From assembly GCF_004349105.1 (NCBI RefSeq), contig NZ_SMLB01000007.1:1-64000 (forward strand): a DNA stretch of 64,000 nucleotides. Direction: 5' to 3'. Source of the stretch: Jiangella aurantiaca. GTDB lineage: Bacteria; Actinomycetota; Actinomycetes; Jiangellales; Jiangellaceae. A program made the translations under genes and the position numbers. Shown piece after piece: positions 50,774 through 58,607 of the stretch. The notes below the pieces were generated by a model that saw only the letters and a list, made by a program, of their open reading frames with translations, was not told where the DNA came from and searched no databases. The number at the start of each line of letters is the position of its first letter. Position 1 is the first letter of the stretch.

Positions 50774-51793
50774 TCACTGTCGCAACACGGCGGGCGACCA
50801 CGCCTCGGGGATCAGCACCTCAGGCGTGCCGCCGGCTGCCGGCATCGCCCACACGTCGGTGACGCCGGGCTCGTGGTCGCGGGGGAGGCCGTAGAGGATG
50901 GTGTCGTCGTCGAGCCATTCGACCTGGTCGTCGACGTTGCGCTGCTCGCCGAGCACGGTCTCCTCGCCGCTGGCGAGGTCCAGCACGGCGATCGACCAGT
51001 GCACGCCGGACCCGTCGTCGACATCCTTCTTGAAGGCGATCCGGCTGCCGTTCGGCGAGAGTGACGGACACTCGACGCCGTCGCGGACGACGCTCAGCGT
51101 TCGTGCCTCGAGGTCGCCGCGGACCAGCCATGTGTGCCCGAGCGCCTGGGATTGTGCGGTCGCGTAGAAGATGGTGTCGTCGACGAACGTGACGCCCCAC
51201 ATATTCCGGTCCACCGGGGCGATCTTCTCGCCGTCGACGAGTAGATCGAATTCTTCGATGTTCCCGTAGTCGCGGCCGCCGATTTCGTGGATCACCGTCT
51301 CTGTGGAGAATCCCGTCGACATGTAGGAATGTCCGGTGACGAATGAGGTCGTCGCCACGAGAGCGCCGTCGGGAGACAGCCGGGTGCGGCTGGGAATTCC
51401 CGGCAGCGGCCACGATCGCGTCGGCTGCCAGTTCGCGTCCAGCAACGCGGCCTCGAAGGTGGTGACGACGCCGCGGTCGGTGCGCAGGCACACCGTCCGG
51501 TCGCCGGTGGTGTCGACCCGGTCGCAGGCGACCGGTGCGACCTCGCGCGGGCCACCGGGGTCGTCGGCGGCGACGGTGGCGACGCGGCCGTACAGATCGC
51601 CGGGGGCCGTGCTGCGGAACACGATCCGCTCGCCGGTCACCGTCACGTCGGCCGGTACGAGGTCGACGTCGGTCGCGGTCGTCCGGGCCTGGCGGCTGCG
51701 GTCGTACTCCGACCAGCCGTAAGCACCGGCCGCCACGACGACCACGAGGACGACGAGGACGAAGCCGATGACTCGCCGGTTGCGCACCGTCAT
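50774..51793 (-). CDS. TolB-like beta-propeller protein with N-terminal anchor
   Basis: A 339-residue protein with one N-terminal transmembrane segment (~9-28; VIGFVLVVLVVVVAAGAYGW) and an extracytoplasmic part with WD40-like/PD40 repeats: RTRLSPDGALVATTS, CPSLSPNGSRIAFKKD, SIAVLDLASGEETVL, VEWLDDDTILYGL, DVWAMPAAGGTPEVL. Such propellers mediate protein or glycan contacts. The ATG overlaps the MFS gene stop by 4 nt, so the two are coupled. Its precise role is unknown. Confidence 0.8.
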   Translation of the reverse strand: MTVRNRRVIGFVLVVLVVVVAAGAYGWSEYDRSRQARTTATDVDLVPADVTVTGERIVFRSTAPGDLYGRVATVAADDPGGPREVAPVACDRVDTTGDRTVCLRTDRGVVTTFEAALLDANWQPTRSWPLPGIPSRTRLSPDGALVATTSFVTGHSYMSTGFSTETVIHEIGGRDYGNIEEFDLLVDGEKIAPVDRNMWGVTFVDDTIFYATAQSQALGHTWLVRGDLEARTLSVVRDGVECPSLSPNGSRIAFKKDVDDGSGVHWSIAVLDLASGEETVLGEQRNVDDQVEWLDDDTILYGLPRDHEPGVTDVWAMPAAGGTPEVLIPEAWSPAVLRQ

Positions 51794-53076
51794 GCCAGCG
51801 CGCCGCCCTCGGGTTCAGGAGCCGGCCGCGGCGGGTCGAGGCCGCGCAGCGCGAGGAAGCACACCGGGACCGCGGCCGCGAGCAGCGCCGCCACCAGCAG
51901 CATCGCCGTGCTGCGGCCCAGGGCGTACCACAGCACGCCGAACGCCGCCGCCGCGATCATCCGGGTGACGGCGACCACCGTCTGCGCGGTCCCGATGGCC
52001 GCGGCGCGTACCGACGTGTCGGCGAGCTGGCCGGCCAGCGCGGCCAGGACGCCGTCGGTGGCGGCGTAGAACACCCCGAGCAGCACGAGTGCCGCGATCG
52101 TCAGCCCGGCCATGCCGGTGGCCGACCCGGCGCACAGGTAGGCGGCGAGCAGCGCCAGATGCCCCAGTACCAGCACCCGGGCGCGGCCGACGCGGTCGGA
52201 GAGCCGACCCACCGGGATGGCCAGCGCGAGGTAGGCCACGTTGGTCCCGACGTACAGGAGCGGGAACCACTGCGTGGCGAAGCCGTCGCGCGACTGGAGC
52301 GCAAGATAGACGAAGCCGTCGCCGATGGTGAGCAGCCCCAGGGCGCCCGAGACGATCAGCAGCCGGCGTAACCGCGGTTCGGCCACCGAGCGCCAGCTGA
52401 ACGGGCGTCCTGCGGGATGCTCGCCCGGTTCCCTGGCGGCCCGGCGGCGCGGCCGGAGGTCGGGGACCAACAGGGCCAGCAGCGCGAACCCGATGACCGC
52501 ACAGCCCAGGGACAGGACGAAGACGGTGGTGTAGCCGTCCGGGATCGCCCAGAGGATGACGAAGGCGAGCAGCGGGCCGAGCGCGGCGCCGATGGTGTCG
52601 AGCGTGCGGTGCACGCCGAAGGAGCGGCCGAGGTGCGCCGGGTCGGACGCCGCGGTGATCATCGCGTCCCGAGGCGCGGTGCGGATGCCCTTGCCGACGC
52701 GGTCGATCGCGACCAGGGCGGTGATGGAGGCGAATCCGGCTGCGACCAGCAGCCCCGCCCTGGTGACCATCGACAGGCCGTAACCGACGAGGGCGACCCA
52801 CTTCGGGTGGTCGCCGCGGTCGGCCGCCCAGCCGCCGGCGATGCGGACCAGCGCGCTGGCGCCCTGCATCAGTCCGTCGATGAAGCCGTAGGCGATGGTG
52901 GTGAGCCCCAGAGCGGCGGTGACGTAGAGCGGCAAGATGGCCGCGACCGCCTCGGACGAGATGTCGGTCATGAGGCTCACGACGCCCAGCGTCACGACCA
53001 CCGAGGAGACCCTGCTCTTCGTCCGGGGCGTTGCCTGCCGGCCGGTCTTCGGCCGGTCGCGCAGGGTGATGTACAT
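51790..53076 (-). CDS. MFS transporter
   Basis: A 428-residue major facilitator protein with about 12 hydrophobic segments. It has VVSLMTDISSEAVAAILPLY in the first helix, RIAGGWAADRGDHPK and RVGKGIRTAPRDAMI as MFS motif A and its loop, and GRLSDRVGR at the second-half motif A. These features resemble the DHA1/MdtG-like or Bcr/NepI-type exporters often annotated as drug transporters. In this context a sugar or glycan-precursor substrate is possible. Lies 3 nt downstream of the lipoprotein gene. Confidence 0.9.
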   Translation of the reverse strand: MYITLRDRPKTGRQATPRTKSRVSSVVVTLGVVSLMTDISSEAVAAILPLYVTAALGLTTIAYGFIDGLMQGASALVRIAGGWAADRGDHPKWVALVGYGLSMVTRAGLLVAAGFASITALVAIDRVGKGIRTAPRDAMITAASDPAHLGRSFGVHRTLDTIGAALGPLLAFVILWAIPDGYTTVFVLSLGCAVIGFALLALLVPDLRPRRRAAREPGEHPAGRPFSWRSVAEPRLRRLLIVSGALGLLTIGDGFVYLALQSRDGFATQWFPLLYVGTNVAYLALAIPVGRLSDRVGRARVLVLGHLALLAAYLCAGSATGMAGLTIAALVLLGVFYAATDGVLAALAGQLADTSVRAAAIGTAQTVVAVTRMIAAAAFGVLWYALGRSTAMLLVAALLAAAVPVCFLALRGLDPPRPAPEPEGGALA

Positions 53077-53079
53077 CCG

Positions 53080-53775
53080 TCAGCCCTGGGCGACCAGCAC
53101 GCCGGTCACGCTGAACACGGTCTCGTCGCCGGATGTCCGCGAGCTCACGACCAGGGCGTCGCCGGACCGGGAGAACGACGCCGCCGTGGTGCCGACGACC
53201 GCCGGCACCTGGTCCTCGGCGAACCCGCCGGCGACGAACCGGGCGCGGTAGTGCCCGATCACCTCGTCGGGCGACAGCGGAGCGGTCGCCTCCAGCGAGA
53301 CCTGGACCCGCCGCCCTTCGGCCGACACCGCGCTCGAGGTGACCGTGGCGTCCGGCACGAGGTCGATCACGCCGACCGGGAAGCCGTCGACGAGCTCGCC
53401 GCTCGCGCTGCCGTTCGGCGGGACCTGCGCCAGCGACTCGGCTGCGGGCGCGTCGTCGTAGAGCTCGTCCAACCGCGGTGGCGCCGTGTCCTGCGGCTGC
53501 GGGATCACTTCGCTGCCGTCGCCCTCGGTAGCCCCATCGCTGCCGGTGGCCGTGGTGCCGGAAGTCGACGGGGCGTCGTCCGGCGCGTCGCCGCCGGGGG
53601 TGTTCTGGTCGGTAGGCTGCGCACCGGGCGCCATGCCCGATGTGCCCGGCGCGCCGGCCGACTGGGTGGCGCCCGCGGACTGGTCCATGGCACCGGACGG
53701 CTCGTCGTCGCCGGAGCAGCCTGTCACGGCGCACGCGAGCACCACGGCAGCGACCATGGCTGGTGTGTGTTTCAC
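53080..53775 (-). CDS. Putative lipoprotein of unknown function
   Basis: A 231-residue protein with a lipoprotein signal peptide: basic KHT start, hydrophobic core, and lipobox V-T-G-C (Cys20) before SGDDEPSG. Residues ~22-95 are a Ser/Gly/Thr/Pro-rich linker. The C-terminal ~120 residues form a compact-looking domain (LDELYDDAPAAESL, VGVIDLVPDATVTSSAV, PLSPDEVIGHYRARFVAGGF, VFSVTGVLVAQG) that I do not recognise. GTG 53775 is chosen for the lipobox and lies 5 nt after a G6 run. It is the first gene of a lipoprotein-MFS-TolB unit. Confidence 0.75.
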   Translation of the reverse strand: MKHTPAMVAAVVLACAVTGCSGDDEPSGAMDQSAGATQSAGAPGTSGMAPGAQPTDQNTPGGDAPDDAPSTSGTTATGSDGATEGDGSEVIPQPQDTAPPRLDELYDDAPAAESLAQVPPNGSASGELVDGFPVGVIDLVPDATVTSSAVSAEGRRVQVSLEATAPLSPDEVIGHYRARFVAGGFAEDQVPAVVGTTAASFSRSGDALVVSSRTSGDETVFSVTGVLVAQG

Positions 53776-53850
53776 GGCGGCCCCCCACCCGTGCGAACAC
53801 CTGCAGATCGACGAACTGCCCTCCCCGCGGCTCGTCACAGGCGATTCCTC

Positions 53851-53856
53851 ACTGTA
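53851..53856 (-). promoter_or_regulatory. Putative -10 element TACAGT of the lipoprotein operon
   Basis: TACAGT on the minus strand is about 75 nt upstream of the lipoprotein GTG. The divergent WbpD-like gene starts at 53944, so the 168-nt spacer carries promoters for both directions. No palindrome was noticed. Confidence 0.35.
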
Positions 53857-53943
53857 GCCTCATCCCGCGCATCTCCGCCACGCAGGACGCGGCGGACGGC
53901 GGGAGCGGGTGGCTCCGCCGGGGGACTCGACGAGGGGGATCGA

Positions 53944-54558
53944 GTGGACGCAAGGATCGACGCGTCGGCCGACGTCGACGCGCGGGCGGCCGTCGGCGAC
54001 CGAACGACGGTGTGGCATCTGGCGCAGATCCGCGAGGACGCCGACGTCGGCGCGGACTGCGTCATCGGGCGCGGCGCCTACATCGGACCTGGCGTCCGGG
54101 TCGGCGCGGCGTGCAAGATCCAGAACTATGCGCTGGTCTACGAGCCGGCGGTGCTCGAGGACGGCGTCTTCGTCGGCCCGGCGGCCGTGCTGACCAATGA
54201 CCTCTACCCGCGTGCGGTCAACCCCGACGGCACCCTGAAGTCCGCCGACGACTGGAGGCCGGTGGGTGTGACGGTGCGCGAGGGCGCGTCCATCGGCGCA
54301 CGTGCCGTCTGCATCGCGCCGGTGGTGGTCGGGCGCTGGGCCACGGTCGCGGCCGGCGCCGTGGTGACCGGCGACGTGCCCGACTACGCGCTCGTGGCCG
54401 GTGTCCCGGCGCGGCGGTTGCGGTGGGTGGGGCGGGCCGGCGTACCTCTGGAGGCGGACGGGGACGGAGCGTGGCGATGCCCCGTCACCGGGGAACGGTT
54501 CGCCGAGACCGACGGCGGGCAGGCCGTCGTGCCGGTGGCCGCGGCCGAGGCGGGATGA
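53944..54558 (+). CDS. N-acetyltransferase, WbpD/WlbB-like (hexapeptide repeats)
   Basis: A 204-residue left-handed beta-helix acetyltransferase. DVDARAAVGDRTTVWHLAQIREDADVG, IGRGAYIGPGVRVGAACKIQNYALVYEPAVLEDGVFVGPAAVLTND and DYALVAGVPARRLRWVG match enzymes that N-acetylate UDP-3-amino-2-acetamido sugars with acetyl-CoA. It therefore fits as the final step after the Gfo/Idh/MocA enzyme (27159) and the WbpE-like aminotransferase (31007), though it lies 22 kb away. GTG 53944 follows a G5 run by 5 nt. It overlaps the PAP2-like gene by 4 nt. Confidence 0.88.
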   Translation: MDARIDASADVDARAAVGDRTTVWHLAQIREDADVGADCVIGRGAYIGPGVRVGAACKIQNYALVYEPAVLEDGVFVGPAAVLTNDLYPRAVNPDGTLKSADDWRPVGVTVREGASIGARAVCIAPVVVGRWATVAAGAVVTGDVPDYALVAGVPARRLRWVGRAGVPLEADGDGAWRCPVTGERFAETDGGQAVVPVAAAEAG

Positions 54559-55163
54559 CCGGCCGGACCACCCGGCGCGGCCTCACCCTGCTCGCCGCCG
54601 CGGCCTCCTTGGGCGCGGCGGTCGCGATCGCGTACGTGCTGGGCAGCACGTCGTGGGGGACCGGGGTAGAAGGGTCGGTCGCCGACCTCGTGTCCGGCTG
54701 GCGCGACGGCGTCTGGCGCCTGCTGCGCGGTGGCTTCGGCCGGATCGTGCCGCCGTTCGTGCTGGTGCTGTTGGTCGTGCTGATCGTCGCGGTCCACCGT
54801 CGCGATCCGCGGACGGCGCTGTTCGCGGCTATCACCGCGGTGGGCTCCAACGTCACGGTGCAGGCGCTCAAGTCGGGATGGCTGCCGTTCCCGCCCAGCG
54901 CGCGACCGTCGGGGGAGGCGCTGCTCAGCGGCCACGTGCCGCTGGTGCTGTCAGGGGCGCTGATGGCCGTTCTCGTGGCGCCGTCCGGGGCGCGCCGGTG
55001 GGTCGCCGCTCTGGCCGCGCTCGCCGTGGTCGCGACGCTTGCCGAGGTGGTGGTCAGCGGCTGGCACACCGTCGGAGAGGCCCTCGCCCCTGCGCTGGTC
55101 TTTCTCGCGTGGGTGCTGCTGGCCGACGCCGTGACCGGCGGCGCCGGGAGGCGTCAGCCCTGA
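54555..55163 (+). CDS. PAP2-like phosphatase family membrane protein
   Basis: A 202-residue protein with about five hydrophobic segments. PAP2-type signatures are present but loose: a first-motif-like LKSGWLPFPPSARPSG, then LLSGHVPLVLSG (SGH) and VSGWHTVGEAL (W-H with Thr instead of the usual x-x-x-D). Relatives dephosphorylate undecaprenyl pyrophosphate or phosphatidic acid. In a Wzy-type locus, lipid-carrier recycling is plausible. The weak third motif makes activity uncertain. ATG overlaps the acetyltransferase stop. Confidence 0.7.
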   Translation: MTGRTTRRGLTLLAAAASLGAAVAIAYVLGSTSWGTGVEGSVADLVSGWRDGVWRLLRGGFGRIVPPFVLVLLVVLIVAVHRRDPRTALFAAITAVGSNVTVQALKSGWLPFPPSARPSGEALLSGHVPLVLSGALMAVLVAPSGARRWVAALAALAVVATLAEVVVSGWHTVGEALAPALVFLAWVLLADAVTGGAGRRQP

Positions 55164-55561
55164 CGGTAGAGCGGGCTCGCGCCGGACGTGGCGCCGGACC
55201 GGGCAGGGGTCTCGGCCGAGACGGTGTCGGTGCGGTTGCGGGTGTGAGCCTGGCCGAGCCATTCGCCCACCTCGGTCTCATCGGCGTCGCGGCCGGCCTG
55301 CCGCTCATGCCGGGCGACCTGTTCGCGCAGGTACTCGATCTCCTCGCGCCGGGCCCGCGAGCGGTTCACCCCGGCGACGATCGCCATGATGCCGAGTAGC
55401 AGGAGCAGGCCGGTGCCGACGCCCGCGGCGAAGACGCCCCAGACCGGCGAGTCGAGGTCGACGTCGAACGCGCTGAGCGCGACGGTATCACCGCCGGCGA
55501 TGACGGCGACGACAACCGCTGCGGCGGCAGCGACGATGAGGAGCAGTCCGAGCACGATCAT
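55154..55561 (-). CDS. Small two-helix membrane protein of unknown function
   Basis: A 135-residue protein with transmembrane segments at ~2-22 and ~42-64, then a basic stop-transfer (NRSRARREEIEYLREQ) leading into a short charged coiled segment and a polar tail. The layout resembles LapA/YtxH-like or hypothetical actinobacterial envelope proteins, but I do not assign a family. Its 3' end overlaps the convergent PAP2-like gene by 10 nt. Confidence 0.65.
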   Translation of the reverse strand: MIVLGLLLIVAAAAAVVVAVIAGGDTVALSAFDVDLDSPVWGVFAAGVGTGLLLLLGIMAIVAGVNRSRARREEIEYLREQVARHERQAGRDADETEVGEWLGQAHTRNRTDTVSAETPARSGATSGASPLYRQG

Positions 55562-55701
55562 GCCGGGATCCTTTCGCAGGCGGCGTGTCAGTAGTCATCT
55601 CTTCCCGCGCCCACAACGGGGCAAACCCGGACGTCTGGCGCGATGAGTTCCGGCGCCGGGGCTGGTCTATCGTCCGAGAGTACGTCCCGAAGGAGACGAC
55701 C

Positions 55702-56235
55702 ATGACCACACCGACCGGCGACCGGAACCTCGACGGCTACGGTGCACCGCTGATTCCGTGGGAGAAGGTGCGGGCACGACTGGACGCGGGCGTGCCGCAG
55801 GCACCAGCCACCGGCGGCCCGAACCGGCACACCTGGTGGCTGGCGACGTCCCGGCCGGACGGCCGGCCGCACGTGATGCCGCTCGGCGTGCTGTGGATCG
55901 ACGGCGTGCTCTACTTCACCTCCGGCCCGGGCACCCGCAAGTCCCGTAACCTGGCCGCCGACCCACGCTGCACGCTCACCGTCGCGCTGGACCCCTTCGA
56001 CGTGATCGTCGAGGGGACGGCGGAGCGGGTGACTGACGAGGCGACGCTGCGGCGGGTCCGCGACGCCTTCGCGGCCGACGGCTGGGAGGCGGCCGTCGAG
56101 GACGACGCGCTCACCGCGCCGTACAGCGCGCCCAGCGCCGGGCCGCCGCCGTGGTATGTCTTCCGCCTGACGCCGGTGACGGTGTACGCGCTCGGCGCCG
56201 AAGAGCCGTACGGCGCGACGCGGTTCACGTTCTGA
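55702..56235 (+). CDS. Pyridoxamine 5'-phosphate oxidase-fold (F420/FMN-binding PPOX) protein
   Basis: A 177-residue split-barrel flavin or deazaflavin-binding protein. TWWLATSRPDGRPHVMPLGVLWIDGVLYFTSGPGTRKSRNLAADPRCTLTV is the characteristic PPOX core, with ATPWYVFRLTP-type C-terminal strand (here PPPWYVFRLTPVTVYAL). Members reduce or oxidise small molecules, often with F420 in actinobacteria. The ATG at 55702 has GAAGGAG 8 nt upstream; 39 open codons before it are not conserved. Confidence 0.88.
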   Translation: MTTPTGDRNLDGYGAPLIPWEKVRARLDAGVPQAPATGGPNRHTWWLATSRPDGRPHVMPLGVLWIDGVLYFTSGPGTRKSRNLAADPRCTLTVALDPFDVIVEGTAERVTDEATLRRVRDAFAADGWEAAVEDDALTAPYSAPSAGPPPWYVFRLTPVTVYALGAEEPYGATRFTF

Positions 56236-56306
56236 GCGTTCCCGGCGCTGTTCCCCTTTCCGTTGTGGGACTCGCCGCCATCCGGGACCTCGCGGTCGGC
56301 GCCTGG

Positions 56307-56990
56307 TCAGTCCTCGTTGCGCATGATGTCGAGGTCGACCGGGCCGTCGATGCCGTCGACCCGGGCGAACGTGTTCACCTGCCAGACGTGCCATCGCTCG
56401 TCGGTGGGCCGGCGGAAGAAGCGGTAGTCCCAGAGCCGCCGGTCCAGGCCGTCGCGCATCGGGTAGAGGTCGTCCCAGTCGGGCCGGACGTAGAACAGCA
56501 GATCGCGGCCCCACGCGCTCTCCACCAGCTCGACGAACGCGTCGACCTCGGCGGCCACCTGGTCGGCCGGCGGCCGCTCGCTGCAGTTGCCGGACAGCTC
56601 CAGGTCGATGACCGGCGGCAGTGCGTCGTCGTCGGGTGGTGCGACGGCGAGGAAGTTCTCGGCCTGCGCCGCACCCGGCGCGCAGAGGGTGAAGAAGTGG
56701 TAGGCGCCGCGGTCCAGCCCGACGCGGCCGGCGCCGGCCCAGTTCTCGTCGAACCACTCGTCGACCCACCCCTGGCCCTCGCTGGCCTTGATGTAGGCGA
56801 ACTCGATGCCGTCGCGCGCGACGGCGTCCCAATCGATCTCGCCCTGGTGCGCCGAGACGTCGATGCCGTAGCGCTCGCCGTGTTCCAGCGCCGGCCGCCA
56901 GTGGGGGACGACGCCGAACCAGAGCACCGCGCCCAGCCCGATGGCCGCTACCACCACCGCCGAGACGGTGATGATGATGCGACGGCGCAT
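56307..56990 (-). CDS. GH25 family lysozyme (1,4-beta-N-acetylmuramidase)
   Basis: A 227-residue membrane-anchored or secreted muramidase. An N-terminal hydrophobic segment (~5-28) is followed by the GH25 catalytic domain: YGIDVSAHQGEIDW (Asp44), FAYIKASEG, GAYHFF, and PPVIDLELSGN with the catalytic D129-x-E131 pair; WQVNTFARVDGIDGPVDLDIM ends it. It cleaves peptidoglycan glycan strands. The ATG at 56990 lies 8 nt after a G6 run. Confidence 0.92.
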   Translation of the reverse strand: MRRRIIITVSAVVVAAIGLGAVLWFGVVPHWRPALEHGERYGIDVSAHQGEIDWDAVARDGIEFAYIKASEGQGWVDEWFDENWAGAGRVGLDRGAYHFFTLCAPGAAQAENFLAVAPPDDDALPPVIDLELSGNCSERPPADQVAAEVDAFVELVESAWGRDLLFYVRPDWDDLYPMRDGLDRRLWDYRFFRRPTDERWHVWQVNTFARVDGIDGPVDLDIMRNED

Positions 56991-57060
56991 GTCCCGTTCC
57001 CCCCGGATCCGTAACCTTCGTCCGTCACCCTAATGGGCCGGAGGGACGTATCGTCGCCAC

Positions 57061-57852
57061 ATGACAACGGACGTCTGGGCCGAGGGCGACGCCTACGAGG
57101 CGTACGTCGGGCGATGGAGCCGCCGGGTCGCCGCCGCGTTCGTGCCCTGGCTGGACGTGCCGGCCGGCGCGCGGTGGGTGGACGTCGGCTGCGGCACCGG
57201 CGCGCTCACCGAGGCCGTGCTCGCGCTGGCCGCGCCGGCCTCCGTCCTCGGCATCGACCCGTCGGACGGATTCCTCGAGACCGCCCGCGCGCAGGTCCCG
57301 GGCGCGACGTTCGAGGTCGGCTCCGCGGCGGCGCTGCCCGTCGCCGCCGGCGCGGCCGACGCCGTCGTCAGCGGGCTGGCGATCAACTTCGTGCCGGACG
57401 CGACGGCCGCCGTCGCGGAGTTCGTCCGGGTGGCCGCGCCCGGTGCCGTCGTCGCGGCGTACGTGTGGGACTACGCCGATGGCATGCAGCTCATGCGGTA
57501 CTTCTGGGCGGCCGTGGCGGACGTCGACCCGGCCGGTGCCGGCCTGGACGAGGGCGCCCGCTTCCCGCTGTGCCGGCCCGAGCCGCTGACCCGCCTGTGG
57601 CTGGCTGCCGGGTTGTCCGACGTGGCGGTTCGGTCCATCGACATCCCGACGCTGTTCGCGACGTTCGACGACTACTGGCGCCCGTTCCTCGGCGGCCAGG
57701 GCGCGGCACCTGGCTACCTGGCCACGCTGCCGCCGTCCCAGCAGGAGGCGATCCGCGACGCGGTGCGGGCGCGGCTGCCGGTGGCGGCGGACGGCTCCAT
57801 CGCGCTGACCGCCCGCGCTTGGGCCGTCCGGGGCGTGTGGCTCAGCGGCTGA
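57061..57852 (+). CDS. class I SAM-dependent methyltransferase
   Basis: A 263-residue methyltransferase with motif I VDVGCGTGALTE near residues 40-51, LGIDPSDGFLETAR (motif II region) and PVAAGAADAVVSGLAINF. It resembles UbiE/MenG- or ArsM-like small-molecule enzymes; the substrate is not evident. ATG 57061. Its 3' end overlaps the convergent thioredoxin gene by 11 nt. It is divergent from the lysozyme gene. Confidence 0.85.
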   Translation: MTTDVWAEGDAYEAYVGRWSRRVAAAFVPWLDVPAGARWVDVGCGTGALTEAVLALAAPASVLGIDPSDGFLETARAQVPGATFEVGSAAALPVAAGAADAVVSGLAINFVPDATAAVAEFVRVAAPGAVVAAYVWDYADGMQLMRYFWAAVADVDPAGAGLDEGARFPLCRPEPLTRLWLAAGLSDVAVRSIDIPTLFATFDDYWRPFLGGQGAAPGYLATLPPSQQEAIRDAVRARLPVAADGSIALTARAWAVRGVWLSG

Positions 57853-58165
57853 GCGCGTCCTCCAGCTCCTTGAGCAGCCGGGCCTTCGGCCGGGCTCCGA
57901 CCAGCGCCTGCACCGGCTCACCGTCGACGAACAGCATGAGCGTGGGCAGCGACATGATGCGGTAGCGGGCGCCCAGACCGGGGTGCTCGTCGGTGTTCAC
58001 CTTGCGGATGGCGATGGTGCCGTCGAGCTCCTCGGCCAACTCGGCCAGCATCGGGGCGATCATGTGGCACGGCGGGCACCACTCGGCCCAGAAGTCCACC
58101 AGCACCGGGATGTCGCTCTGGAGCACGTCGCGGTCGAACGTCTCGTCGGTGACGGTGAGCGTCAT
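57842..58165 (-). CDS. thioredoxin family protein with WCPPC active site
   Basis: A 107-residue thioredoxin fold: VLVDFWAEWCPPCHMIAPML with redox cysteines C30 and C33, MSLPTLMLFVDGEPV with the cis-Pro loop, and a C-terminal helix. The active site is WCPPC instead of the canonical WCGPC, which should shift redox potential or partner choice. The ATG overlaps the merR stop by 4 nt, so it is made together with the regulator. Confidence 0.93.
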   Translation of the reverse strand: MTLTVTDETFDRDVLQSDIPVLVDFWAEWCPPCHMIAPMLAELAEELDGTIAIRKVNTDEHPGLGARYRIMSLPTLMLFVDGEPVQALVGARPKARLLKELEDALSR

Positions 58166-58536
58166 CGCCGCTCCTCCTGCCGCTGCCGCGCCTGGGCGTC
58201 GTGGAGCTTGGCCTGGATGCCGGCTCGGATCGCCGTCAGCCGGTCCAGGTAGCCGTCGACCTCCGCGAGCTTGCGCCGGTAGGTCTCGATCGAGTCCGCG
58301 CAGGAGTCGCCGGACTCGTGGCCGGAGCGCAGGCAGTCGACGAACGGGCGGGTGTCGTCGAGGCTGAACCCGATGCCCTGCAGCGTCTGGACCTCCGTGA
58401 CCAGCCGCAGGTCGTCCTCGTCGTACTCGCGGTAGCCGTTCGGGGCGCGCTGCGCCATCAGCAGGCCCTGGGACTCGTAGAACCGCAGCGCACGGGTGGT
58501 GGTGCCGGCGCGCTGGGCGAGGTCGCCGATTCGCAT
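58162..58536 (-). CDS. MerR family transcriptional regulator
   Basis: A 124-residue MerR regulator. Winged HTH MRIGDLAQRAGTTTRALRFYESQGLL (1-26) and YREYDEDDLRLVTEVQTLQGIGFSL, then a dimerisation helix. Two cysteines in CLRSGHESGDSC (about residues 72-83) could sense metal, thiol or redox state. It precedes and overlaps the thioredoxin gene. A 20-bp palindrome with a 19-bp-spaced promoter lies directly upstream, the classic MerR arrangement. The -10 end is 7 nt from the ATG, so the transcript is likely leaderless. Confidence 0.9.
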   Translation of the reverse strand: MRIGDLAQRAGTTTRALRFYESQGLLMAQRAPNGYREYDEDDLRLVTEVQTLQGIGFSLDDTRPFVDCLRSGHESGDSCADSIETYRRKLAEVDGYLDRLTAIRAGIQAKLHDAQARQRQEERR

Positions 58537-58542
58537 GCCTCG

Positions 58543-58573
58543 ACGGTAATCCTTGACGCGCGCGTCAAGGCAA
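58543..58573 (-). promoter_or_regulatory. MerR-type promoter with 20-bp palindromic operator
   Basis: On the minus strand, TTGCCT (58568-58573) and TACCGT (58543-58548) are separated by 19 bp, longer than the usual 17, as in MerR-controlled promoters. CCTTGACGCGCGCGTCAAGG (58551-58570) is a perfect 20-bp palindrome that fills the spacer. Predicted transcription start coincides with the merR ATG at 58536. Confidence 0.75.
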
Positions 58574-58607
58574 GACACTGCCGGTGCCGCCGCGACGGCA
58601 GGCGCCG

